64,000 nucleotides of DNA from Chytridium lagenaria (GCA_025449115.1 JAHLKC010000094.1:98049-162048), one strand, 5' to 3'. Positions 51,565-61,093 are shown, counted from the stretch's first letter. The notes: generated by a model not told the origin, from the letters alone. A program made the numbers and translations.

Positions 51565-53679
51565 ATGATGACGGCACTTGCCTCTTCCGACGTCCCGATC
51601 TTTGATGGTACCAACGAGTATCGTTTCCGAGAAGAGCTGGCCAAGCTCTACTCTAGGATCAAGCTGATGGGTTCGAAGGCTACAGATGATGCCATCATCG
51701 AGTACATCATCGCTCACTGCTTTCCAGGAGCGGAACATGTCAGGTCCACTGCAAAGGAATGGCAGCGGGTCACAAAGTCGGCAAAGCAGCCCATCCTTTT
51801 TGTTAACTTTTTGAATCATTTGAAAGACGTATGGGGCTATGCAAACACAACAGTGACGCTTCAGCACCTCTACGCCCTCTCTCATAGATACAAAGGCATG
51901 CCAATCACCAACCCGTGGTGGGAAGGGATTGTAGCAAACTTCAAGAGGTTGCAAAGCAGGATGGCTACGAAACCGACGGATCCGGAGATGGTGGACTTTG
52001 TGATGGCCCCTATGAGTGACACCATGAAGAATGGTGTTGCGGAGACCATCTACAGGTTTCGACAGACGGCGGCAATCAAGGCATCGATGGCAGCGGCTTC
52101 GGGTTCGACGGCAGCTTCAGTTTTGGTTGAGAGTGTCGGGGGGTCGGGTATAGCTACCCAACCGACGGAAGGAGCTCCAAGCATCAACATCAATGACGTC
52201 GAGCGGCCGTTCACGCTGGATGAGGTTGAAGCCGCTGTGAGGAGCTACCTTAAGGTGATGAGACAGTTCACGGTGTTTGGCATGGAGGAGAGGGGTGCTG
52301 GAGTTGTGGATCCCGTAGCGGAGGTGTTGGCGAAGGGTGCTTTCGGTTTTCCAGGGTGGCAAAGTGGTTTTGGAGGAGGACAGTTGGGCGAGGGTTTTGG
52401 ACAGATGGGTGGTTTTAACATGGGGCATCAGGCGATGGGTGGAGTTCACGGCATTGACGTTTTGGGAGGGGTTGGGGGGGAGAATTTGGAGAAAGCGAGG
52501 TTAGAAGAGCAAAGCAAAGCGGATAACTTTGCGAGGCTCATGAGTACACCTCCGCCCAAAAACCCCGCCCAACCTCAAGCAAGTACCCAGCCCGGCAAAC
52601 AGGTTCGTTTTGCAGACCCCAAGCAGGATCAAGCGCTGCAGGACCTCACCCTGCAGTTCCAAGACATGAAGCTTTTCGTCAACAAAGTCAACAAACAACT
52701 AGACGTACTCACGAACGCAATTCTGAAACCATCACAAGCGGTCAAGGCTAAGAATCCGCCAGGGGAGAAGACAGCGACGGGGCTTTTTCATGAAGTGGAC
52801 TCCATGGTGATGGGAACGGCGGCGTCTCAGGGTGTAAGGTGTTACTATTGCGGTCTCCCAGGACACTATAAGGATCAATGCGAGATCCTTGTTAAAGACA
52901 TCCTAGCAGGCGCTAAGGTGATTATAGCACCCGACAGACGGCTCCATTGGGTGGTGACGGACGTAGAGACGGGTGTAAGGAAGTTGGGAGAGGAGGTTAA
53001 AGGGCACCGCGAGGGGGCACGGCATCATGTGATGGAGGTGGGGGAGGACCCGACTTACCAGGCAGCTCTCTCTCAAGTGGATTTCTCCCTGACTATTGAG
53101 GGGTATGCGTTCAGCTTGGGCTCTGCTCTTGCAACGGAGGGGACACCACGCTGCAAGTCACCACCGGGAGCATCAGAGCCGGTTGTCACGGGGGAAACCA
53201 CAGAAGAGATCCTAGTAGTAGAGGTCCAGTCGTTTTCGCCGTCCATAGCACCGTCAGACGTCTCAGAGGCGGAAGCACTGCGAGTGGTGGAGTCTCTGAA
53301 CATGGAGGGTATCGGAAAGCCTGGTGATGGGGTACCGGTTTGGGTGATCTGTGAGGAAGTAGCCAAAGCGAGGGGCACGGCTGTTGTGGATGTGCAGGTT
53401 AAGAGGGTTAGGGATCCATTGGATGAGGGGGAGCAACCCCCACGTGTTGCGATCGACTGGCCCCCGAAGCCTGGTCAAGCGGTGGTCTACCCACGAAGAA
53501 TGGACCGACCCTCAAAGACGACCACCATAGAACCGACAATCTTACAACCAAGAATACCCTTACCAACGGGAATAAGGACGGGGACCCATACGAATCCTAC
53601 TGTGACGGCCACAGTTCCCACGGTGCAACAGGGTCCGGGTTTGAGCGTGGAAGAGTCGTTTCCGGGCTCCAACGGATAA
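51565..53679 (+). CDS. Gag-like protein with CCHC zinc knuckle
   Basis: The structural protein of the retrotransposon particle, 704 residues from ATG 51,565 (the frame is open from 51,409). The N-terminal alpha-helical capsid-like part includes FREELAKLYSRIKLM. A Gly-rich stretch lies near 52,360-52,480. The zinc knuckle CYYCGLPGHYKDQC (CX2CX4HX4C) is at 52,840-52,881. The Thr/Pro tail ends at TAA 53,677-53,679. Confidence 0.85.
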   Translation: MMTALASSDVPIFDGTNEYRFREELAKLYSRIKLMGSKATDDAIIEYIIAHCFPGAEHVRSTAKEWQRVTKSAKQPILFVNFLNHLKDVWGYANTTVTLQHLYALSHRYKGMPITNPWWEGIVANFKRLQSRMATKPTDPEMVDFVMAPMSDTMKNGVAETIYRFRQTAAIKASMAAASGSTAASVLVESVGGSGIATQPTEGAPSININDVERPFTLDEVEAAVRSYLKVMRQFTVFGMEERGAGVVDPVAEVLAKGAFGFPGWQSGFGGGQLGEGFGQMGGFNMGHQAMGGVHGIDVLGGVGGENLEKARLEEQSKADNFARLMSTPPPKNPAQPQASTQPGKQVRFADPKQDQALQDLTLQFQDMKLFVNKVNKQLDVLTNAILKPSQAVKAKNPPGEKTATGLFHEVDSMVMGTAASQGVRCYYCGLPGHYKDQCEILVKDILAGAKVIIAPDRRLHWVVTDVETGVRKLGEEVKGHREGARHHVMEVGEDPTYQAALSQVDFSLTIEGYAFSLGSALATEGTPRCKSPPGASEPVVTGETTEEILVVEVQSFSPSIAPSDVSEAEALRVVESLNMEGIGKPGDGVPVWVICEEVAKARGTAVVDVQVKRVRDPLDEGEQPPRVAIDWPPKPGQAVVYPRRMDRPSKTTTIEPTILQPRIPLPTGIRTGTHTNPTVTATVPTVQQGPGLSVEESFPGSNG

Positions 53680-53680
53680 T

Positions 53681-53953
53681 GTGGTGGCAGACGTCGATGA
53701 GGATGCGGAGATGGGTGAGGAAGGAGATGCGCAAGGGAAAAGGAGCAGGAGAAGGAAGAAGAAGAAGAGTTTGGGAGCGGAAAAGTCGGCAGACAAAGCG
53801 ACAACGTTGGAAGCTGGAAGTGTTGAGAGGGGAGGATCAGTAGGGCCCGGGGGTTCAGAGACGGTTAACGAAGCGTCAAAACCACTAGGCCCCTCTATAT
53901 CCTTACCCGCTCCCCCCCTCAAGACTACGCTATGCGCAGGGGCATCCATCTGA
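53681..53953 (+). CDS. basic low-complexity linker ORF of the LTR element
   Basis: Contains KRSRRRKKKKS; it overlaps or is fused to the following protease ORF by a frame change at about 53,930. It starts right after the Gag stop and is likely part of a Gag-Pol readthrough or frameshift product rather than a separate protein. Confidence 0.4.
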   Translation: MVADVDEDAEMGEEGDAQGKRSRRRKKKKSLGAEKSADKATTLEAGSVERGGSVGPGGSETVNEASKPLGPSISLPAPPLKTTLCAGASI

Positions 53954-54966
53954 CTCAAGGGGAGCTTCTTGTCGTGATAGACAAGCTTTTCAACCAGTCG
54001 GTGGATGCGTCGATGACGTGGGGACAGTTCCTGGCCTTTTCCCCAAGAGCAGTTCGTATGGTGATGGACAGGATAAAGGCTCGAAAGGTCCCCTTTGACG
54101 CTATTCCTGAAGGACCAGATGGCATGGCGGTGGACGAGGCTGTACTCGCAGCGTTCAACACGAAGGCTGTGCCTGAGGAGGACATGTACGACAGGTTTCT
54201 TAGCTGCTTTCTGGATGAGATAGACCTGGACAAGGTTACTGGTGGGAAAATCACAGCAGAGCGGGCTGGTCAGGGCGCTGACGGGGTCACGGTCGAGTCC
54301 AACTCCTTAGACGTCGTCAACGTGATGAACTACAAGGTTTCTGTCGATGACGTCTTGAGTTTTTCCACAGAACTAGCCGAGGAGGACGGTGGAGAGTTTG
54401 GGAGGCCGGAGCACAATTACGAAACTCGCTGCAAGGTTGTGTGTGCGAGTCCGTCAGTGCCCCACGTCAAAGTCGGTCCTCGGTCCAGACGCGGTTTATC
54501 TGGAAAAAGTTACGTTAGATGGGGGATCACAAGTCATCACCGTTCGTCTATCCATTTATGAACGTGTAGCAGCAACAGCGGGGATTGAAGAGGGTGCTTC
54601 TATCAGCATGCGCGGTGCTCATGGCCACACTAGGAAACTAGTTGGTCTGGTGCACGGCTTCCTGTGGGCATTTTTGGATTCACGTACTTTGTACAAGCCT
54701 TCATCATCGACGACCGCATTGACCCGAAGCCTCCTTTTGGCCTTCTCTTGGGCCAACCCTTCCTGGATCTTGCGCGAGCAGAGACCTCGTGGTCGGAGAA
54801 TGGTGACCAGTGGACGCGTTTTCGAAGTCAGCAAGACCCCAAACTCACCCTTAAAGCCAAGACGGTGGATGTACGCGACAAGGACAACCAATACAACATG
54901 TCGAGTTTCCGTCAAGCAAGAGCCGATGCACAACGACAGGCTTCGCCTGTTTCTCGTGAAGCCTAG
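53932..54966 (+). CDS. aspartic protease region of the LTR element
   Basis: The first part has a conserved pre-protease segment (ELLVVIDKLFNQSVDASMTW, then SPRAVRMVMDRIKARK). The protease core continues in the next frame from about 54,440: VTLDGGSQVITVRLSIYERV, where DGG takes the place of the usual D(T/S)G. It continues in a third frame from about 54,664 with FGFTYFVQAFIIDD and LLLGQPFLDLARAETSW, the second conserved protease block. The stop is at 54,964-54,966. Two frame changes are needed; whether programmed or artefacts is not known. Confidence 0.65.
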
Positions 54967-55729
54967 ACGCACTATCTTGGCTGGAACCAGGCACGCTTAC
55001 GTTCTTGCTCTTGTTAGCGCGTTTTGCGCGTCAAATACGTGTTCTTTTACTGGGATTCCTTTATTCTTTTCGTTTCTCTCCATTCGTTTTCTTTTGCACT
55101 CTTTTCTTTCTCCTTATATTTCTTTCTCTTTATATTTCTTTCCTACTTTTGTTTATTGTTTTCAAAAAGTTACCGCACTTAAGACAGCGGCGCAAGCCTG
55201 AGGGTGGGCCCGGGCGATACGAGGGTCCCGTTGGCAGCCATGGCCACGGTGAAAAGACTAGTGTCCCGTTCTAGTAGGGAGGACCCTTCTGTTTGGAAGC
55301 GTTCGCATTTTATTTTCGTTCTTTTAAGCGTTTTCCTGTATTGTTCTTCTTTTGCTTCTTTCTACCTGTTATGGTTCTTTTCATTGGGAGGTGTTTGGCA
55401 TGTGCCTTCTTGCGTTGTTAACGCGCAAAGGAGCACATCAGTCTTTTTCGCACTTAATGTTTTCTGGACCCCTGATTTGTTCTTCTCTGGTGGGTGTGTC
55501 TTTTGTGTCTTTTCTTGTCTTGTTTTCACTTTGTGTCTATCCCTGTACCCTTGTCTCGGGAGGTTAGCAAGCTGCTTGGATTTAGGGGAGAAGAAGGAGG
55601 AAAAGTTAGATCCGAAATAAACATACCTGGGGAGTCTCAAACCATCCCTTCTCATTCTCGCTCTGGTAAACAGCATCAAGGCATCCGAGGCCGGGACACA
55701 ATCAGCCGAGCCTTAACGAAGCGAAGGGG
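54967..55729 (+). other. internal non-coding region of the LTR element
   Basis: T-rich, with a segment (about 55,168-55,280) similar to 60,252-60,350 after the integrase. Shared blocks: GTTAC(C/T)GCAC, TTA(A)GACAGC(G/A)GCGC, CCTGAG, and a GTCCC..CTA..GGGAGG hairpin. AATAAA is near 55,617. Small hydrophobic frames here come from T-runs and are not called. Confidence 0.55.
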
Positions 55730-56218
55730 ATGACGAACAAGCGCGGCATCAACGCTCAAGAGGGTCGGGCGTCGTTTAGGGGAGAGACTGGGACGGTTAG
55801 CGAGTGGGGAGAGTCTGACTGGACAGCAGGGGTGGACTCGTTCACCGTGAAACTGGACGGAGCGGCTCACCTAGAAGCTGACGGGTCCACCTTCAAAGGG
55901 GTGTTAAGGGGTCTAGCTGAGGATGGATGGGACGTTGCAACGGCAATGGTGGGGGTTCAGGGGAAGCTAGGTCGTATCCTCAAGAAGAAGGGTGTTTTGG
56001 GTAAAGAAGACTCTGTCAGTGCCGTGGTAACAGCGGCCCACTCCATGGACACGCGAACCCTCCTCAAGGTGGCGAGTCTCCTTCGAGAGGAAGGCGTTGC
56101 GAGTAGGCCACTGGACTGTGAGCTGTTGGATTGGTGCGGTGAGGTTGCTGGGCTAGGGCGTATGGGCTTTGGAGAGGTCCTTTTGAGGAAGAAAAAGGGG
56201 GGATGGTGGACAGCATGA
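55730..56218 (+). CDS. unrecognised ORF upstream of reverse transcriptase
   Basis: 162 residues, hydrophilic, no recognised motif. Its stop overlaps the ATG of the RT frame as ATGA (56,215-56,218), a layout that allows termination-reinitiation or stop-start coupling. It may form the N-terminus of a Pol protein. Confidence 0.55.
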   Translation: MTNKRGINAQEGRASFRGETGTVSEWGESDWTAGVDSFTVKLDGAAHLEADGSTFKGVLRGLAEDGWDVATAMVGVQGKLGRILKKKGVLGKEDSVSAVVTAAHSMDTRTLLKVASLLREEGVASRPLDCELLDWCGEVAGLGRMGFGEVLLRKKKGGWWTA

Positions 56219-57798
56219 CTATGTACAAGCCGGCATGGAGGAAGGTTCGCCCGTCGGCAAGTCCTCTAGAAGGTGGTGTTGCCCCTCAGCCATGGGCAGA
56301 ACCAACCGATGACGAGTTGATGAGGAGGCGGCGTGAGGCTATGACGGCGGAACGTATCGAAACGCTCTGTAGTGAAGCATCGTGGCTTCAAGCAGAGGAG
56401 ATTGGGGCCCTCAAGTCGATGTTGAAGGAGGAAGCGGAGTCTTTCTCTTTCACCTTGGCCGACCGTGGGAAAGTTGACCCAGCCATCTGTGAGCCCGTCA
56501 AGATCCACACTATCCCTCACACGGCATGGAAGTTCAGACCACGCAAGATCCCCTATGCGCAGTTAGACAAGCTGGTTGCCTTCTTACGGGAGAAGTTGGA
56601 CGCAGGGATAATGGAGCCATGCTTTGGCCCTTATGCCGCCAATTTCTTTGTCGTCCCAAAGAAGGATGGAGGGGTACGGATGATTCAAGACCTACAGCCG
56701 CTGAACGGGGTAACGATAAGGGACGCGGGGGTGCCGCCTCGTGTAGAGGAGATCGTCAACGCATACTCGGGCCTTTTTATGGTCTCGCCGCTAGACTGTC
56801 ACTCCTTTTACGACCAGTTTAGTCTGGACGTTGAGAGTAGGGACTTGACAGCGATAGCGACACCGTTAGGCCTGATGCGCATGGTGACCCTTCCTATGGG
56901 GTGGACAAACTCAGTCCCGATTGCGCAACGGGCATCGGTCAAGATATTACAACCGTTCATCCCGAAGGAGGTAGAGCCTTATCTGGACGACTACGTAGTA
57001 AAGGGCCCAAAAGCAGTGGAGACAGACCAACGGGAGATTAGACCGGGGGTGCGGCGGTTTATTCAAGATCACCTCAATACGCTACGAGCCATCTTGCGGC
57101 GGATTCGCGGGTGCGGCGCCACACTCTCGGGTACAAAGTCACGTTTCTTTGCATTGGCATGTGAAGTGTTGGGCCATTGGGTTAGCAGGGAAGGGAGGCA
57201 ACCGGGGCCGATAAAGGCATCGAAGCTCGCGTTGTGGGGAAACATCAGCACGGTGCAAGAGGTTCGCGCTTTCTTGGGACTTGCTACATTCTTTAGGAGA
57301 TACATACCTCATTTTGCAATGAGGGCTGACCCTCTTTATCGAATGCTCAGGAAGAATGCGAGGTTTACGAGCGAGTGTTGGGTGGATGTGCAACGAGCCA
57401 GGCAGGACTTAGGGTCGGCGTTGGGTGCACAGCCGGTACTGCGACCAATAGTGTACGGGGAAGATGCTGGGCGACTTTACCTCTCGGTAGACGCGTCGCC
57501 AAAGGGGTGGGGCGCTTGGGTTGGTCAGGAGGATGGGGCAGGAGGGAGGAGTGCGGTGTCGTTCTTTTCGGGTCGTTTTAACGGCACGGAGCAGATATAC
57601 GACCAGACAAAGAGGGAGGTTTTAGCAGCCTTGAGGGGTTTGAAAGCTGCCCAGCAGTACGTTTGGGGAGCCGACTTCACGCTGGAGACGGACGCCAAGT
57701 CATTGATTGGTTCATTGGGCCGGATTGAGACGTTGGACGCACGCAACAGCGATGGTTGCTGGCTATACGAGCTTACCATCCAACGGTACGTCACGTGA
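56215..57798 (+). CDS. reverse transcriptase and RNase H
   Basis: Copies the retrotransposon RNA into DNA. RT motifs: FFVVPKKDGGVRMIQDLQPL, FDQFSL-like FYDQFSLDV, LPMGWTNSV, and the active site YLDD at 56,980-56,991. RNase H: YLSVDASPKGWGAWV, KREVLAALRGLKAAQ, LETDAKSLIG, so the Asp/Glu/Asp set is present. The frame ends at 57,798. The natural end of RNase H (RAYHPTVRHVSGKVNTVADT) lies in the next frame from about 57,756, so one frame change occurs there. Confidence 0.92.
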   Translation: MTMYKPAWRKVRPSASPLEGGVAPQPWAEPTDDELMRRRREAMTAERIETLCSEASWLQAEEIGALKSMLKEEAESFSFTLADRGKVDPAICEPVKIHTIPHTAWKFRPRKIPYAQLDKLVAFLREKLDAGIMEPCFGPYAANFFVVPKKDGGVRMIQDLQPLNGVTIRDAGVPPRVEEIVNAYSGLFMVSPLDCHSFYDQFSLDVESRDLTAIATPLGLMRMVTLPMGWTNSVPIAQRASVKILQPFIPKEVEPYLDDYVVKGPKAVETDQREIRPGVRRFIQDHLNTLRAILRRIRGCGATLSGTKSRFFALACEVLGHWVSREGRQPGPIKASKLALWGNISTVQEVRAFLGLATFFRRYIPHFAMRADPLYRMLRKNARFTSECWVDVQRARQDLGSALGAQPVLRPIVYGEDAGRLYLSVDASPKGWGAWVGQEDGAGGRSAVSFFSGRFNGTEQIYDQTKREVLAALRGLKAAQQYVWGADFTLETDAKSLIGSLGRIETLDARNSDGCWLYELTIQRYVT

Positions 57799-58957
57799 GC
57801 GGGAAGGTCAACACGGTTGCAGACACGTTGAGCAGACATAATCTTGATAACGCGTCAAGCGATGATGGCGAAGACTTGGAGAGTCATGTTGACGACATCC
57901 TGGGTATGCCAGCGGTTCATCAGGCAGGGCAGGGTCTCCAAGCGGTTCATCAGCCGAGGCGCGGTACTCGGGCAGATCATCATCTCGCGGTCAAGATCCT
58001 TTCCTGGAATGTTAATTCGACACGTAACGCGGTTAAACGGATGGGTAGCGCGTTCGGGTCTACCGTGCTGGCTTATGACGTTATTTTCCTTCAGGAGACA
58101 CGCCAAGGAAAATGCCGCTTCGACCGCGTGCCTGGTTTTGAATTTGAAGGGTCGCATAAGGCTTTCTTTGTCGACTTTCCGGTTGTGGATGGAGTAGGCT
58201 GGGGAAGGAATGGTGTGGCTATACTGGTGAGGAAAGGCCTCTTCGGGGATGACACACCAGATGAGCGGAGGTTGTGCTTTGACGGGTGGTCAGCAAGGGA
58301 GATGGAAGGAAGATACATAGAGCTGCGATTTGGGAGGATGGTTCTAATCTCGGTTTACTGCCCAGCGGCGATCCGGAACAGGGACTTTCGCATTCCCTAC
58401 AAGATGGCTTTCTCTCACGCGGCAACGACACGTTTCTCTGCGCTGGAGGACCGAGGGAACTTGCTACTGATCGGTGGTGACTGGAACGTGTCGCAGACAC
58501 CTCTGGACATTCACCCGTCAGCCCTCGGTCTTATCAACTCGGGTTTCGGGATGAAGAGCGCGAATGGCTGTCCGACCTGTGCTCTAGGTTTATCGACACT
58601 TACCGCACCAAGCACCCGCATAGGGTGTCTTATACAACGTGGTGGCGTCAGGATCGCCGTCATAATGTTGGTTTCCGCTTTGACGCCATTCTGGTTTCGA
58701 AGGGTGCAGACATCGTGAAGGCTGATCATCTTGTTGGGGTCAGGGGATCCGATCACATCCCTGTCACGGCGGAGGTGATTTTGCGTATAGATACCGTCAT
58801 TGTGGGGATTGAGAAAGCCGACTGGACGTTGGAAGACTTACACGTAGCAATGGCGCTGGAGGGGTTGGACATTTCTACGCGTTTGGGACAGGTTTATTGG
58901 TTTCTTTGGAGGGGTTCACCACCAGATGGGTCAGCAGGTCGGCAGCGGCTAGCCTGA
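57756..58957 (+). CDS. exonuclease III / AP-endonuclease-like (EEP) domain within the LTR element
   Basis: After the RNase H end (ADTLSRHN) comes a complete-looking EEP nuclease, 57,990 to about 58,785. Motifs: VKILSWNVNSTRNAV, VIFLQETRQGK (catalytic Glu), WGRNGVAILVRKG, LLLIGGDWNVS (Asp and Asn), then in the following frame GFRFDAILVSKG and VRGSDHIPVTAEVIL (Asp and His). These are the catalytic landmarks of the family that nicks DNA at abasic sites or, in LINE elements, at target DNA. One frame change occurs near 58,550. I know of no Ty3-type element in which this domain lies between RNase H and integrase. Confidence 0.85.
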
Positions 58958-59958
58958 GGAGGCAGGCCACGCTGTACTTCATTGCAAACGGTCGTCTCTT
59001 CCCCACCCGCAAGGCAAGCGCACTACACCCAGAGAGTCGTCGGCTCTGTAGAATGGCGGGAGAGTATTGTCAAGGAAGCCCACGAGGGTTTTGGTGGGGG
59101 GCACCGGAGTGTCATGGGGACGGCGAGAAGGTACAACGTCGTTACTTCTGGCCAGGTCTCTGGGATGACGTGAAAGCCTTCATCAAGACCTGTGATGGGT
59201 GCCAGCGGCAAAACCCCAAGCAATTCTACGAGAAGCTGGAGATTCAAGAGGGTCGCCTGATGCCAACAGCGTTCAGGAGGTGGCATGTCGATCTCGTCAC
59301 GATGGAGGGTACAAGGAAGTACTTAGCGCTATTCGTGGAAGAGATTACAGGGTGGGTGGAGGGTGTTACCATGACTGCTAAGACGGCCTTGCCGATACTG
59401 AAAGTCATGGAGAGAGAGGTGTTTTCGCGATACGGGGTCCCAATGGAGGTGGTCATCGATGGCGGGGAGCTTGATGGACACGAGATTCAGAAACTGGCGT
59501 CGAGGATGGGGTTTGACGTGAGGGTTACAATGGCATACGGCCAGCAAGCTAACGGTTTGGTTGAGCGTGCAAACGTTCCTATTGTCAGCGCGCTAGCCAA
59601 AGCCTGTGAAGGCCGCGCATATCAATATGAGCGTTACCTGCCAGCCGCGTTGTGGGCATCGAGGATAACGGTCCGTTCCACAACGCAGTTTAGCCCTTTC
59701 GAGCTCCTGTTTGGACAGGAACCAGTTCTACCCATTGAGTTCGCCATTGACACTTATGCCGTCATCCAATGGACACGTATGACGACGGTTGAGCTCCTGG
59801 CGGCAAGGATTCGCATGCTTCAGCGCAGGGACTACGACATCGAGGAGGCAAAGCGACGTATTGAACGAGCTAGGGTTGTGAGGGCGGAGGCATTCAACAA
59901 AGGACACTTGATTCGCCTGCATCAGAGGCGATTGAGGAGGGGGACCTCGTTGTCGTAG
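58897..59958 (+). CDS. integrase (DDE) of the LTR element
   Basis: Inserts the DNA copy into the genome. The zinc-binding HHCC domain is split over frames: KEAHEGFGGGHRSVMGTARR (about 59,072-59,130) in one, YFWPGLWDDVKAFIKTCDGC in the main frame. Catalytic residues: Asp in RRWHVDLVTM (about 59,290), Asp in EVVIDGGE (about 59,457) and Glu in QQANGLVERANVP (about 59,564). Frame changes near 59,010 and 59,130 affect only the zinc part. Confidence 0.88.
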   Translation: MVSLEGFTTRWVSRSAAASLRRQATLYFIANGRLFPTRKASALHPESRRLCRMAGEYCQGSPRGFWWGAPECHGDGEKVQRRYFWPGLWDDVKAFIKTCDGCQRQNPKQFYEKLEIQEGRLMPTAFRRWHVDLVTMEGTRKYLALFVEEITGWVEGVTMTAKTALPILKVMEREVFSRYGVPMEVVIDGGELDGHEIQKLASRMGFDVRVTMAYGQQANGLVERANVPIVSALAKACEGRAYQYERYLPAALWASRITVRSTTQFSPFELLFGQEPVLPIEFAIDTYAVIQWTRMTTVELLAARIRMLQRRDYDIEEAKRRIERARVVRAEAFNKGHLIRLHQRRLRRGTSLS

Positions 59959-59977
59959 GGACTCCAAGCTGGACAAT

Positions 59978-60232
59978 ATGAAAGGAGTGAAGCTTAGATG
60001 GAGGTACTTCGGCCCATTTTGGGTTCGCGGTAGAGGACCGAATACATACCTACTGGCGGAGATGGACGGGTCCCCATATCAGAAGCCAATTCAAGGGGCA
60101 CGGGTCCGCCTTTACCGGAAACGGGACGAAGGCCCGGATGACTTCCCGGTTCACCTACTTGACGAGGAGGAAGACGAAGAAGGCAGCTCCAGTGAGGACG
60201 TAGGGGTGGAGTTTTGGGATGCGTGTAGATAG
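59978..60232 (+). CDS. integrase C-terminal tail of the LTR element
   Basis: LRWRYFGPFWVRGRGPNTYL and IQGARVRLYRKRDEGP look like the post-integrase end of Ty3-type Pol proteins; an acidic tail follows. It is in a different frame from the integrase core, one more frame change at about 59,950. No chromodomain seen. Confidence 0.65.
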   Translation: MKGVKLRWRYFGPFWVRGRGPNTYLLAEMDGSPYQKPIQGARVRLYRKRDEGPDDFPVHLLDEEEDEEGSSSEDVGVEFWDACR

Positions 60233-60438
60233 AGTGAGGAGGGAAAGAGGTTACTGCACCTTAGACAGCAGCGCTCGCCCTGAGTGATGGAGGGGTTCCA
60301 CCGAGTTTTGTCGCGGCTGGTGGCTAAGAAGTTTAGCGTCCCTACTAATCGGGAGGCCGGTGGGGTGTGGTCACAAGAACGCCACTGATGGACTGGGTAA
60401 TCCAATGAGGGCATTGGACCTGAGAGGGGTTCATCAGA

Positions 60439-60608
60439 TGTGAAGGGATGGGCGTGTCTATAGGGTGTTAGGCGCGTTTTGGGGGGTTTTCGTAACGAGT
60501 CTTCACGCGGTGACGCGTCTGTAATGCGTGCATTGTAGCGTGACGCGTAACGAGAGGACCTATAGTGGACAAAAAGTTGGTATTTTCGTGTCTGCACTTG
60601 GAGAGTGT
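60439..60608 (+). repeat. 3' LTR, truncated by Helitron-like element 2
   Basis: 170 bases matching the 5' LTR start. The preceding GAGAGGGG (60,422-60,429) is a possible polypurine tract. At 60,609 the sequence leaves the LTR (which continues CTTAGGAGG in the 5' copy) and enters the palindrome of the next element. Confidence 0.8.
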
Positions 60609-60609
60609 T

Positions 60610-60631
60610 CTCTTGGGGTATACCCCAAGAG
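60610..60631. repeat. 22-bp perfect palindrome at the start of Helitron-like element 2
   Basis: The left half, CTCTTGGGGTA, is followed at once by its exact reverse complement. Short terminal or subterminal palindromes occur in the Helentron/Helitron2 group and may mark the replication start or stop. Confidence 0.8.
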
Positions 60632-60940
60632 TAGACCGACCTCTTAAAAATTATCGGTAGTGGCCGAAATACACCAATCCGAGGATAGAAACAGTCACTG
60701 TTGGACAATGGCCGCCAATAAAAGAGGTGAAAAGTCAGTCCGATAGCAGAGACTTCCGACTTATAACAAGGGTGCCGTTTTGCGTCGCACGAAATCTGAC
60801 CCAATTGAGGGCGATGATTCGTCAAAGACTGTAGAGAACGAAGGCAAAGGTATTCATTGGACATTTCAACACTACAAATAATTAAACTTAGTGTTACATG
60901 AGCACAAACTAATGTGTTACTCTGTAATACTTAAACACAA

Positions 60941-61044
60941 GAGTATGTGTAACAGGAACCAGGAAAATTTGCATGTCACGTGACCTCCAAACAAAAGAGA
61001 GTGTGTAACAGGAACCATGAAAATTTGCATGTCACGTGACCTCC
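60941..61044. repeat. two direct repeats with palindromic GTCACGTGAC
   Basis: Units at 60,941-60,988 and 60,999-61,044 share GTGTAACAGGAACCA, AAAATTTGCATGTCACGTGA and CCTCC. GTCACGTGAC is a perfect 10-bp palindrome, a typical bHLH-type site. They lie before the first ORF of the element, so a promoter role is likely. Confidence 0.65.
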
Positions 61045-61093
61045 GGAGGTCGGGAGGTCTAATCTCTATAATCTGTATGTACATGATGGTGTT

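Larger units (their letters stand above)
51019..60608 (+). mobile_element. Ty3-type LTR retrotransposon carrying an EEP (AP-endonuclease-like) domain
   Basis: Two 170-base direct repeats bound the element (51,019-51,188 and 60,439-60,608) and look identical by eye, so insertion is recent. Coding order is Gag with zinc knuckle, linker, aspartic protease, an extra ORF, RT and RNase H, EEP nuclease, integrase, C-terminal tail. This is Ty3/gypsy order, apart from the EEP part. The left flank is the BTB duplicate. The right end is cut by Helitron-like element 2, so the real LTR is probably longer than 170 bases. Confidence 0.9.

Noticed and set aside
55005..55620. Hydrophobic frames as possible membrane or Env-like proteins
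   Set aside because: They come from T-rich non-coding DNA, overlap each other in different frames and lack a consistent start. There is no evidence for an envelope gene.
60151..60864. 237-codon minus-strand frame across the LTR
   Set aside because: It spans the junction of two mobile elements and the antisense of the LTR, so it cannot be a conserved gene.
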